NCBI GenBank assembly: GCA_021730825.1
Contig: JAKFYO010000178.1
Coordinates: forward strand, 1 to 8,782
Source: Hyphomicrobiales bacterium
GTDB taxonomy: Bacteria; Pseudomonadota; Alphaproteobacteria; Rhizobiales; Xanthobacteraceae
DNA length: 8,782 bases
Direction: 5' to 3'
Shown here: piece after piece, positions 1 to 6,571 of the stretch
How the letters are laid out: every line of letters begins with the position of its first letter
Position numbering within the stretch: position 1 is the first letter of the stretch
Program-made: the position numbers and the translations under genes
Notes under the pieces: model-generated
Databases searched by the model: none
Seen by the model: only the letters and a program-made list of their open reading frames with translations
What the model was told of the DNA's origin: nothing

Positions 1-1080
1 AATCGGGATCTTTTTCAGTCCTTTCTGAACCGCGCAAAACAGACGGCGGAAGGAAGCCTGCAAATTCCGGACTCGCGTGTCGTGTCAGCGGCGGCTGTTC
101 CGATCTCCACCAGCTATCCCAAACGCGCGCTCATGATCGGGCTCGGCTTTTTCGGGATGCTGGGCTTAAGTGTGGCACTTGCACTTGCCCGCGATTCCTT
201 CCGCAGCGGCTTCAGGCATGTGCTCGATGTCGAGAATGCACTTGGTCTGCATCCGCTTGCGACTATCCCGTTCGTGCGCCTGAACGGCGCTAAAGCAGGC
301 GCACAGGGCTCAGGCCCGAAACTGCTGCAACTGCCGCCACCGAATGCAAAAGTTTCGGTGCCCTTACGGCAGGACACCATTGCCAGTTCGCGGCGGCTTG
401 CCTCTCTCGTGCTCGACGATCCGGATTGTGTTTACGCGGAAAGCGTACGCTCGCTTTACTTTGCGTTACGCCGCCAGGCGGACGGTGCGCCGATCGGGGC
501 AATCATGCTGACTTCCGCCTTACCTGGAGAAGGAAAGTCAACGGTGGCGGCGAGCCTCGCACGCGTTGCAACCGAATCCGGCGACCGGGTTCTCCTGATC
601 GACGCCGACCTGCGGCAACCGCGCATTGCCAGCATTCTCAATCTGGAGGGCGAGTACGGCCTGCCGGAAATGTTGCGCGATCCCTCCGACCTTCGATCCT
701 GTGTTCAGTTCGATCCTTATTCCGAGCTTTATGTCGTCGGCGGCTATCATCGCGTACCCGGACGCGAAGCATTGCGGCTCTTGTCGTCGAAACACATGAC
801 GCGCTTCATTAAGCTCGCCCGCGAGAATTTCGATCTTCTCGTGATCGACGCCCCTCCGCTCCTACCCGTCGCAGACCCGCGTGCGCTCATCGAACATGTC
901 GACGGGATTGCGCTCGTTGTCGCCTCCATGAAAACGCCGAAGGAAGCGGTCGAGACCGCGCTGCATGAATGTCCGGAACTGCATGGGAAACTTACCGGCG
1001 TCGTTCTGAACGGCGCGGCAGACGATGTGAACCGTTATTACCGCGAACGCGACCCGCGCCACGCCTTCGAAGCAATATGA
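1..1080 (+). CDS. Wzc/GumC/ExoP-type polysaccharide co-polymerase with C-terminal BY-kinase domain (5' partial)
   Basis: This inner-membrane protein should control chain length and export of the polysaccharide, with a cytoplasmic ATPase/tyrosine autokinase domain. The frame is open from base 1 with no stop, so the start lies upstream; the GTG at 82 is internal. Counting the codon at base 1 as residue 1, the end of the periplasmic region leads through a proline-containing stretch (about 34-40) into the second membrane helix (about 43-65). The kinase domain follows: Walker A GEGKST (about 176-181, Lys179), Walker A' VLLIDADLRQP (197-207, Asp201 and Asp203), and Walker B FDLLVIDAPP (277-286, Asp283). 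These three together are typical of bacterial tyrosine kinases. The tail carries only a YY pair (346-347) rather than the usual larger tyrosine cluster. The stop at 1078-1080 lies 17 bases before the next gene. The family call is firm; kinase activity is inferred. Confidence 0.93.
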   Translation, partial: NRDLFQSFLNRAKQTAEGSLQIPDSRVVSAAAVPISTSYPKRALMIGLGFFGMLGLSVALALARDSFRSGFRHVLDVENALGLHPLATIPFVRLNGAKAGAQGSGPKLLQLPPPNAKVSVPLRQDTIASSRRLASLVLDDPDCVYAESVRSLYFALRRQADGAPIGAIMLTSALPGEGKSTVAASLARVATESGDRVLLIDADLRQPRIASILNLEGEYGLPEMLRDPSDLRSCVQFDPYSELYVVGGYHRVPGREALRLLSSKHMTRFIKLARENFDLLVIDAPPLLPVADPRALIEHVDGIALVVASMKTPKEAVETALHECPELHGKLTGVVLNGAADDVNRYYRERDPRHAFEAI

Positions 1081-1081
1081 C

Positions 1082-1087
1082 AAGGAG
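1082..1087 (+). promoter_or_regulatory. Shine-Dalgarno site that decides the phosphotransferase start
   Basis: AAGGAG lies 10 bases before ATG 1098. It favours that codon over the in-frame ATG at 1077, which overlaps the upstream stop (ATGA) but has no clear ribosome binding site. Confidence 0.7.
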
Positions 1088-1097
1088 CGATGGCGGC

Positions 1098-2627
1098 ATG
1101 CTGAACAAGACCGACGTGGCTTCAAATAGCGGATTTAGTGGCCCGGATCGTGCACCTTTTCCAGCCATTCCTTCCGTCCGACCCGAGCGGCGGCCTGCCA
1201 CGATTCTCGACGGACGCAAGTTACCGCTTGCAGTACTAACCTTCGAGTTTCTCGTCGTCTCGCTCGCTGTGTTCGAGGCGAGCGCACTCTATCATTTTAT
1301 GAAATTCAACGGTTTTGCCTATCCGCGCTTCTATGCACTTGCGGCCCTTGGGCTAGCCTTCGCTTTCGTGCTTTCGGCGGCCTTTGCGCGCGATTACTCG
1401 CTGAAGCGGCTCATGGACCGGCGCGAGCAACTTCGCTCAATCTTTTGGCGCTGGAGTATCACGTGGTCGCTGTTCGTCTGCGCGCTGTTCTTATCACAGG
1501 CGACAGACTTCTACTCGCGCGGAACGGTCCTCGTGCAATATGCTGCGGGGCTCGCCGCCGCCTTCTCAATACGCTTTCTGACGATCGCCTTCGTTACGCG
1601 CGGCCTGCAAAGCGGTCATCTCGCGGGCAGCAACGTGATCGTGATCGGTGAAACTCCGCTGGTTCATCAGATGCTGCGGCGGCTGCGCAGCGACCGCAGA
1701 GGCACGCGCATCGCCGGCGTCTTTCCACTTGCCTCGCCTTCGCTGGCGGTCGCACTGGACCCGCTATCGCGAGATCCCGCGCAAGTGGCGGATGAGACCG
1801 CGCAGGTGCTTGAGCGCGTAAATGCTCTCGCGCGCCGCGTGACAGTCGATGACATCCTGCTGTGTCTGCCTTGGTCCGAGAACGAACGCATCCGTACATT
1901 CATGGAGGGGTTAGCGACGATCCCGGCGGCAACACACCTCGCCCCGGATCAGCACTGGAACTGGACCCGGCATCCGGTTCTGGCGCGCGTCGGAACCATG
2001 CATACGATCCGCCTCGCCCGCGCACCGCTCACGCTTAAAGACCGTGTATTAAAGCGTGCGTTCGATATCGCGGCTGCGTCTGCCTTGCTGATCTCAGCAT
2101 CGCCCGTGCTTTTCCTGATCGCGCTCGCAATCAAATTCGATTCATCCGGTCCCGTCTTATTCCGTCAGCGGCGGCATGGCTTTAATCAATCTGAGTTCCG
2201 GGTGTTCAAATTCCGTACCATGACCACACTCGATGACGGTGCGGTTGTGCGGCAAGCAACGCGCAATGACGCGCGCATCACACGAATTGGCCGGCATTTG
2301 CGGCGGCTCAATATCGACGAGGTGCCGCAGCTCATCAATGTGCTCCTGGGCCAGATGTCTTTGGTCGGTCCCCGCCCCCATGCACTGACCCATAACGACC
2401 AGTACGAAGAACTAATCAGGCTTTATGCGCGGCGGCACAATGTGAAGCCCGGCATCACCGGCTGGGCGCAGGTGAATGGGCTCCGCGGTGAAACGCGTAC
2501 CGTGCGCGACATGCAGCGGCGCGTGGAACACGACTTTCACTACATCGACAACTGGTCGCTGTTCTTCGACGTGAAAATTCTTGTTCTAACCATCTTCTCT
2601 CCAAAGACTTACCGCAACGCCTATTGA
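1098..2627 (+). CDS. Polyprenyl-phosphate hexose-1-phosphate transferase (WcaJ/GumD type), initiating enzyme
   Basis: This membrane enzyme should transfer a sugar-1-phosphate from a UDP-sugar to undecaprenyl phosphate, the first step of repeat-unit assembly. From ATG 1098 it is 509 residues, slightly longer than usual for WcaJ/GumD because of a polar N-terminus of about 40 residues. Four hydrophobic segments (about 44-66, 76-98, 115-135, 145-167) precede a degenerate Rossmann-like region starting near NVIVIGE (179-185). The bacterial sugar transferase domain begins at KRAFD (319-323), followed by a hydrophobic segment with the helix-breaking Ser335-Pro336 pair, the KFRTM motif, the catalytic Asp407-Glu408 dyad in NIDEVPQ, and PRPH (425-428). 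The HALTHNDQY stretch fits the glucose/galactose-type members, but the sugar cannot be fixed from sequence. An alternative start is ATG 1077 (516 residues). It belongs to the same operon as its neighbours. Confidence 0.93.
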   Translation: MLNKTDVASNSGFSGPDRAPFPAIPSVRPERRPATILDGRKLPLAVLTFEFLVVSLAVFEASALYHFMKFNGFAYPRFYALAALGLAFAFVLSAAFARDYSLKRLMDRREQLRSIFWRWSITWSLFVCALFLSQATDFYSRGTVLVQYAAGLAAAFSIRFLTIAFVTRGLQSGHLAGSNVIVIGETPLVHQMLRRLRSDRRGTRIAGVFPLASPSLAVALDPLSRDPAQVADETAQVLERVNALARRVTVDDILLCLPWSENERIRTFMEGLATIPAATHLAPDQHWNWTRHPVLARVGTMHTIRLARAPLTLKDRVLKRAFDIAAASALLISASPVLFLIALAIKFDSSGPVLFRQRRHGFNQSEFRVFKFRTMTTLDDGAVVRQATRNDARITRIGRHLRRLNIDEVPQLINVLLGQMSLVGPRPHALTHNDQYEELIRLYARRHNVKPGITGWAQVNGLRGETRTVRDMQRRVEHDFHYIDNWSLFFDVKILVLTIFSPKTYRNAY

Positions 2628-2630
2628 GGA
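2626..2630 (+). promoter_or_regulatory. Shine-Dalgarno site of the acyltransferase gene
   Basis: GAGGA overlaps the stop of the preceding gene and lies 8 bases before ATG 2639. It supports that start rather than the in-frame TTG at 2624, and suggests translational coupling to the phosphotransferase gene. Confidence 0.55.
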
Positions 2631-2638
2631 TCGCGGCC

Positions 2639-3193
2639 ATGCAGGCGCAAAGCAAATTCACAGACCGGCGCGATCTCGACTATGAAAATCCGGGCTACAT
2701 CCCGATTGCGATACGCCAGCCGAAACGCAATCCGCTACGACTAGTATGGCTCGCGATTCGCAGCCGGCTGATCGCGTTGCGCCGCCTCTACTACGTGAAG
2801 GTCTGGCGCATGGATATTCATCCGAGCGCATGGTTTTCGTTGCGCGTGGAGTTCGACCGCACCCATCCAAGCGGCATTCACATCGGTGCGGAAAGCTATG
2901 TCGCGTTCGGCGCGGTACTGCTCACCCACGATATGACGCGCGGGATTTACGCGGATACACGCGTTGGCACCCGCTGCTTTATTGGTGCGCACAGCATTCT
3001 GATGCCCGGCGTCACGGTCGGCGACGGCTCTATCGTGGGAGCCGGCAGCGTAGTCACGCGCGATGTCGCCTCAGGGACAATCGTCGCCGGCAATCCCGCG
3101 CGCGTCGTCAAGCAAGGGATCAAGACGTATCGCTTCGGCTGCCTATGGGATTGGGAAACGCTTTCGAAGAGCGGCGTTCCCCGCGACCCGTAG
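2639..3193 (+). CDS. Left-handed beta-helix (hexapeptide repeat) O-acyltransferase, WcaF/NodL-like
   Basis: This is probably a cytoplasmic acetyl-CoA-dependent transferase that acetylates a sugar of the lipid-linked repeat unit or its precursor. The protein has 184 residues from ATG 2639. A basic N-terminal region (about 1-55) leads into imperfect hexapeptide coils from about residue 60 to 145, including IHIGAE, RVGTRCFIGA, VTVGDGSIVGAGSVV and the closing AGNPARVV (150-157), a hallmark of this family's last coil. His97 in LLTHDMTRG sits where the catalytic histidine is found in related acetyltransferases. It starts 11 bases after the phosphotransferase stop and is followed by the longest intergenic gap here. 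Acceptor sugar and acyl group are unknown; serine acetyltransferase is less likely given the context and the short N-terminus. Confidence 0.88.
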   Translation: MQAQSKFTDRRDLDYENPGYIPIAIRQPKRNPLRLVWLAIRSRLIALRRLYYVKVWRMDIHPSAWFSLRVEFDRTHPSGIHIGAESYVAFGAVLLTHDMTRGIYADTRVGTRCFIGAHSILMPGVTVGDGSIVGAGSVVTRDVASGTIVAGNPARVVKQGIKTYRFGCLWDWETLSKSGVPRDP

Positions 3194-3214
3194 CGCGGCT
3201 TTTCGAAGGCCTGG

Positions 3215-3272
3215 GGCAAACCTTTTCACGGAGAGATGAAAACACCATTTCTCTGAACCTAAGAGGTTTGCC
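3215..3272 (+). other. Two-part intercistronic stem-loop between the acyltransferase and GT26 genes
   Basis: Two nested inverted repeats fill most of the 98-base gap 3194-3291. The outer stem pairs 3215-3226 with 3261-3272 (12 pairs, one G-U). The inner stem pairs 3229-3238 with 3246-3255 (10 pairs, two G-U) and closes a 7-base loop, AAAACAC (3239-3245). They are separated by a small asymmetric internal loop (3227-3228 and 3256-3260). No T-run follows, so it does not look like a standard intrinsic terminator. It ends 7 bases before the GT26 ribosome binding site, so it could affect RNA processing, stability or translation. The pairing was read by eye; the role is unknown. Confidence 0.7.
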
Positions 3273-3279
3273 TGAACAC

Positions 3280-3287
3280 AAGGAGAG
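3280..3287 (+). promoter_or_regulatory. Strong Shine-Dalgarno site of the GT26 gene
   Basis: AAGGAGAG lies just upstream of ATG 3292 (6 bases after AAGGAG). It fixes that start although the frame stays open far upstream, back through the acyltransferase gene. The site sits immediately after the stem-loop 3215-3272. Confidence 0.8.
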
Positions 3288-3291
3288 TCTG

Positions 3292-4056
3292 ATGCGGACA
3301 GAGTTTCTCGGTACACCAATCGACCTTCTGACACTCGAACAAACGGTCGTTCGCGCAGTCGACGCCATGCTGATGCGTAAGCCTACGCATCATGTTGCGC
3401 TCAACGTCGCGAAACTAGTCAACATGCGGCGCAATGATGAGCTCGCGTGCGACGTGAAGGAGAGCCATATCGTCGGGATCGACGGTATGGGCATCGTTTG
3501 GGGCGCACGCGCCCTCGGAATCGATGTGCCTGAGCGCGTTTCAGGCGTCGATCTGATGGAGCGGCTCCTCGAAGTCTGCTCGCATCTCGACTTCCGCCCC
3601 TACTTCCTTGGCGCGACACAAGACGTGCTGGAGCGCGCAACAATTAAAGCGCTGGACCGCTGGCCGGGCTTAACGTTCGCAGGCTGCCGCAACGGTTACT
3701 TCTCAACGGATGAGGAGGCGCAGATCGTAGAAGAAATTCGCGCGGCAAAACCAGACTGCTTGTTCATCGCAATGCCTACGCCACGCAAGGAACGCTTTTT
3801 GCGCAAGCATCGCGAGGCGCTCAACATTCCTTTCATCATGGGCGTCGGCGGCAGTCTCGACGTGCTCGCCGGTCATGTGAACCGCGCGCCGCCCCGGATG
3901 CAGCGTGCGGGACTCGAATGGCTCTACCGTGTCTATCAGGAGCCGCGCCGCATGTGGTGGCGCTATGCCAACACCAATGCTGTCTATGCAGGATTGCTCG
4001 CCCGCGAATGGCTCACAAAACGCATCCGCCAAGTCCGCACTGTCAACGCCGATTAA
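3292..4056 (+). CDS. WecG/TagA/CpsF (GT26) family glycosyltransferase
   Basis: This membrane-associated enzyme should add the second sugar to the undecaprenyl-diphosphate-linked first sugar, with UDP-ManNAcA (WecG), UDP-ManNAc (TagA) or UDP-glucose (GumM) as possible donors. At 254 residues it matches the family length. Visible family features are LN (37-38), IDGMGIVWGAR (63-73, with the candidate catalytic Asp64), ERVSGVDL (81-88, Arg82), YFLGA (104-108), NGYF (134-137), IAMPTPRKE (159-167) and the GVGGSLDVLAG loop (184-194). A basic, aromatic C-terminal appendage (about 209-225) is of the kind that holds TagA on the membrane. Ala36 and Lys166 occupy positions where, from memory of TagA, Thr and Gln are expected. 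Adjacent wecB and wecC argue for a ManNAcA or ManNAc donor; the GumD-type initiator argues for a GumM-like acceptor. The exact substrate is therefore open and no gene symbol is given. Confidence 0.9.
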   Translation: MRTEFLGTPIDLLTLEQTVVRAVDAMLMRKPTHHVALNVAKLVNMRRNDELACDVKESHIVGIDGMGIVWGARALGIDVPERVSGVDLMERLLEVCSHLDFRPYFLGATQDVLERATIKALDRWPGLTFAGCRNGYFSTDEEAQIVEEIRAAKPDCLFIAMPTPRKERFLRKHREALNIPFIMGVGGSLDVLAGHVNRAPPRMQRAGLEWLYRVYQEPRRMWWRYANTNAVYAGLLAREWLTKRIRQVRTVNAD

Positions 4057-4064
4057 CTTCAATC

Positions 4065-4070
4065 AAGGGG
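4065..4070 (+). promoter_or_regulatory. Shine-Dalgarno site of wecB
   Basis: AAGGGG lies 7 bases before ATG 4078, in the 21-base gap after the GT26 stop. No promoter is apparent in this gap, so wecB is probably read from the upstream transcript. Confidence 0.6.
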
Positions 4071-4077
4071 AACATAG

Positions 4078-5283
4078 ATGAATATTCTTGTTGCGATGGG
4101 AACCCGCCCGGAAGCGATCAAGCTCTTTCCGGTCATCCATGCCTTGAAACGTGAGCCGAATTTCAATGTCACGGTCTGCGTCACCGCGCAGCATCGCGAG
4201 ATGCTCGATCAGGTGCTGTCGATCGCCGACATCGAACCCGACGTCGATCTTAATCTGATGCGGCCGAACCAATCGCTGCCGCAGATCACGTCACGCATTC
4301 TCACCGGTATCGACGAGGTGCTGACGGAAGCAAAGCCAGACCGCGTGCTGGTGCAAGGCGACACCACCACGGCGATGGCGGCCGCACTCACTGCTTACTA
4401 TCACAAAATTCCGGTCGATCACGTCGAAGCAGGTTTGCGCTCGGGCGATATTTACTCCCCCTTTCCGGAGGAAGTGAACCGCAAGGTCGTGGGTTCGCTC
4501 GCCTCCTGGCATTTTGCGCCTACCCCGCGCGCGGCGGATGCACTTCTCCGTGAAAATATCTCGCCGGATCGCATCATCGTGACCGGCAACACCGTGATCG
4601 ATGCGTTGCTCGAGACCGAGAAGCGCATCGGCAGCTTCAAAGATATCAAGCGCGCGATCGACAGCGAATTGCCGGAGCCCGGCGAGAACCGGCGCGTGGT
4701 CCTCGTTACCGCACACCGACGCGAGAATTTCGACGGCGGCATGGAACGGATCGCTTCGGCACTTCTGGAGTTAGCGGAAAGCGACGATGTGCTTATCGTC
4801 TATCCGGTGCATCCAAATCCGAACGTGCGGGCCTTGATGCATCAGGCGCTCGGCGGTCACGCCAATATCCGGTTGCTTGAGCCGCTCGAATACGTACCGT
4901 TCGTCTATCTCCTCTCCCGTTGCGATTTCGTATTGACCGATTCAGGCGGCGTACAGGAAGAGGCGCCGGCACTAGGTAAGCCTGTGCTGGTTATGCGCGA
5001 CACTACGGAGAGGCCGGAAGGTATCGATGCTGGCACAGCGCGGCTGGTCGGCACCGATCCGGGACAGATCTATTCCGAAGCGATGCGACTGCTACGCGAC
5101 CGCGGCCATTACGACAAGATGAGCCGAGCGCACAATCCCTTCGGTGACGGGCACGCGAGCGCGCGCATTCTCGACGTGCTTGCTTATGGTCAGGACATTC
5201 CAGTTGCCGAGCGCCGCGACCTACTCGCCTCCAGCCTCGACGATCTCCCGAAAATCAATGGAGTTGCCGCTCATGCGTCGTAA
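4078..5283 (+). CDS. wecB: UDP-N-acetylglucosamine 2-epimerase (non-hydrolysing)
   Basis: This cytoplasmic enzyme interconverts UDP-GlcNAc and UDP-ManNAc, the first step towards UDP-ManNAcA. Its GT-B-like fold is recognisable throughout: GTRPEAIKLFPVI (8-20), TAQHREMLDQV (36-46), QGDTTTAMAAAL (93-104), VEAGLRS (116-122), FPEEVNR (129-135), GNTVIDAL (170-177), TAHRREN (211-217), YPVHPNPNV (242-250), TDSGGVQEEAP (287-297) and RDTTERPEG (307-315). Asp95, Glu117, Glu131 and His213 fall at the same numbers as the catalytic residues described for E. coli WecB. The QHREMLDQ stretch is conserved in the allosterically UDP-GlcNAc-activated bacterial enzymes. The protein (401 residues) is about 25 longer than E. 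coli WecB, mostly in a C-terminal tail whose coding end overlaps the wecC start by 11 bases. Confidence 0.96.
   Translation: MNILVAMGTRPEAIKLFPVIHALKREPNFNVTVCVTAQHREMLDQVLSIADIEPDVDLNLMRPNQSLPQITSRILTGIDEVLTEAKPDRVLVQGDTTTAMAAALTAYYHKIPVDHVEAGLRSGDIYSPFPEEVNRKVVGSLASWHFAPTPRAADALLRENISPDRIIVTGNTVIDALLETEKRIGSFKDIKRAIDSELPEPGENRRVVLVTAHRRENFDGGMERIASALLELAESDDVLIVYPVHPNPNVRALMHQALGGHANIRLLEPLEYVPFVYLLSRCDFVLTDSGGVQEEAPALGKPVLVMRDTTERPEGIDAGTARLVGTDPGQIYSEAMRLLRDRGHYDKMSRAHNPFGDGHASARILDVLAYGQDIPVAERRDLLASSLDDLPKINGVAAHAS
5260..5263 (+). promoter_or_regulatory. Shine-Dalgarno site of wecC, inside wecB
   Basis: GGAG lies 9 bases before ATG 5273, within the last codons of wecB. It favours this start over the in-frame ATG at 5258, which would add five residues (MELPL) and lacks a clear binding site. 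The arrangement suggests translational coupling of wecB and wecC. Confidence 0.6.
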
Positions 5284-6571
5284 AGACATTCGCGTTTGCG
5301 TCGTCGGTCTCGGTTATATCGGCCTGCCTACGGCCGCGCTCATCGCCAGTCGAGGTGCCACGGTGGTCGGCGTCGATATCGACGACGAAGTGGTTGCGAC
5401 CATCGCCGATGGCCGCATTCATATTGCTGAGGCCGATCTCGACGGGCTTGTGCAGAAGGTCGTGTTTTCGAAGAAGCTATTGGCACGCAACACACCCGAG
5501 CAGGCGGACGTCTTCATGATCGCGGTGCCGACACCGCTCTCCGGCAACAAGAAGCCGGTGATCGATCATGTGCTGGCGGCAGCGGAATCGATCGCGGCAC
5601 ATCTGACCAAAGGCAATCTCGTCATCCTCGAATCGACCTCGCCGGTCGGGACCACGGAGCAAATCTGCGACCTGCTCGCGGAATTGCGCTCCGACCTCAC
5701 CTTCCCCGGATATGAAACCGATAGCGACGAGCCGGATGTTTCGATCGCCTATTGCCCGGAGCGCGTGTTGCCTGGCCGCATCCTGATCGAACTCGTGCAG
5801 AACGACCGCTGCGTCGGCGGCATGACGCCGGGATGCGCGGTCAAGGCGCGCAACTTCTACGAGCTGTTCGTGCGCGGAAAGTGCATCGAAACCACCGCGC
5901 GCACCGCCGAGATGGTAAAGCTCACGGAGAATGCGTTTCGCGATACTAATATCGCGTTCGCAAACGAGCTATCGTTGATCTGCGACCATGTCGGGATCGA
6001 CGCATGGGAAGTGATCGAACTTGCCAATCGCCACCCTCGCGTCGAAATCCTTAAACCCGGACCAGGCGTCGGCGGGCACTGCATCGCGGTCGATCCGTGG
6101 TTCATCGTCGATGCTGCACCCCATCAGGCGCGGCTCATTCGCACTTCGCGCGAAGTAAACGATAGCAAGGCCGATTATGTTTTCTCGCGCGTTCGGGCGC
6201 TGATTGATAGCTATCCGGAGCGGAAGGTCACTTGCCTCGGCATCACCTTCAAGGCGAATGTCGACGACCTTCGCGAGAGTCCGGCGCTGGAAATCGTCGA
6301 GCGGCTTGCGAAAAGTTGCGGCTCGCTCATTCAGGTGGTCGAGCCGTTCGTCGAGGACTTGCCGCAGGCGCTCGCAAGGCACGGAGCGCGCAAGATCGAG
6401 CTCGACGAAGCGCTCGATCAATCCGGCATCCTCGTCGTGCTGGTCGATCACGATGCCTTCCGGCGCGTGAGCACAGCGCGCCGCAACGGTGCCATCGTCT
6501 ATGACACGCGTGGCATCTGGCAGCACACGCCGCCGGCTCCTACCCGCGGGATTGCTGGGCAGCTCGCCTGA
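5273..6571 (+). CDS. wecC: UDP-N-acetyl-D-mannosamine dehydrogenase
   Basis: This enzyme oxidises UDP-ManNAc twice with NAD+ to UDP-ManNAcA, using the product of the neighbouring epimerase. It belongs to the UDP-glucose/GDP-mannose dehydrogenase family, and 432 residues is close to the usual length. The N-terminal NAD site is VCVVGLGYIGLP (8-19), with an acidic residue after the second strand (GVDID, 33-37). Further family motifs are VPTP (85-88), ESTSPVGTT (120-128), YCPERVLPG (160-168), EMVKLTENAFRD (213-224, with Lys216 and Asn220) and GPGVGGHCIAVDPWF (263-277), which carries the catalytic Cys270 and Asp274. The C-terminal domain begins near TCLGITFKANVDDLRESPA (320-338). The YCPERVLPG form and the adjacent wecB point to ManNAc rather than glucose as substrate; a UDP-GlcNAc/GalNAc 6-dehydrogenase is the main alternative. 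The last 32 bases overlap the convergent GT4 gene. Confidence 0.93.
   Translation: MRRKDIRVCVVGLGYIGLPTAALIASRGATVVGVDIDDEVVATIADGRIHIAEADLDGLVQKVVFSKKLLARNTPEQADVFMIAVPTPLSGNKKPVIDHVLAAAESIAAHLTKGNLVILESTSPVGTTEQICDLLAELRSDLTFPGYETDSDEPDVSIAYCPERVLPGRILIELVQNDRCVGGMTPGCAVKARNFYELFVRGKCIETTARTAEMVKLTENAFRDTNIAFANELSLICDHVGIDAWEVIELANRHPRVEILKPGPGVGGHCIAVDPWFIVDAAPHQARLIRTSREVNDSKADYVFSRVRALIDSYPERKVTCLGITFKANVDDLRESPALEIVERLAKSCGSLIQVVEPFVEDLPQALARHGARKIELDEALDQSGILVVLVDHDAFRRVSTARRNGAIVYDTRGIWQHTPPAPTRGIAGQLA

Noticed and set aside
82..84. GTG at 82 as the true start of the first gene.
   Set aside because: The frame is open from base 1, and the residues before it match the region ahead of the second membrane helix of GumC-type proteins, so the gene is cut by the window edge.
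969..1097. Earlier start of the phosphotransferase at 969, overlapping the kinase gene by 112 bases.
   Set aside because: The extra residues are arginine-rich shadow sequence of the kinase frame; AAGGAG before ATG 1098 gives a sensible start.
2746..3291. The GT26 reading frame stays open for 546 bases upstream of ATG 3292, through the acyltransferase gene, suggesting a 436-residue protein.
   Set aside because: The upstream translation is arginine-rich and resembles no domain, the acyltransferase in the other frame is clearly real, and ATG 3292 has a strong AAGGAGAG site and gives the normal family length.
5144..5272. Earlier start of wecC at 5144 inside wecB, giving 475 residues.
   Set aside because: The added residues do not fit the dehydrogenase family, whose NAD-binding strand starts a few residues after ATG 5273.
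5969..6526. A 185-codon open frame on the minus strand opposite wecC.
   Set aside because: It is the complement of conserved wecC codons, has no ribosome binding site that I can see and no recognisable domain; such shadows are common in GC-rich genes.
6519..6534. A 6-pair hairpin with a 4-base loop just past the GT4 stop on the minus strand, considered as a terminator.
   Set aside because: It includes a G-U pair, is not followed by a T-run on that strand, and lies in wecC coding sequence that explains it.
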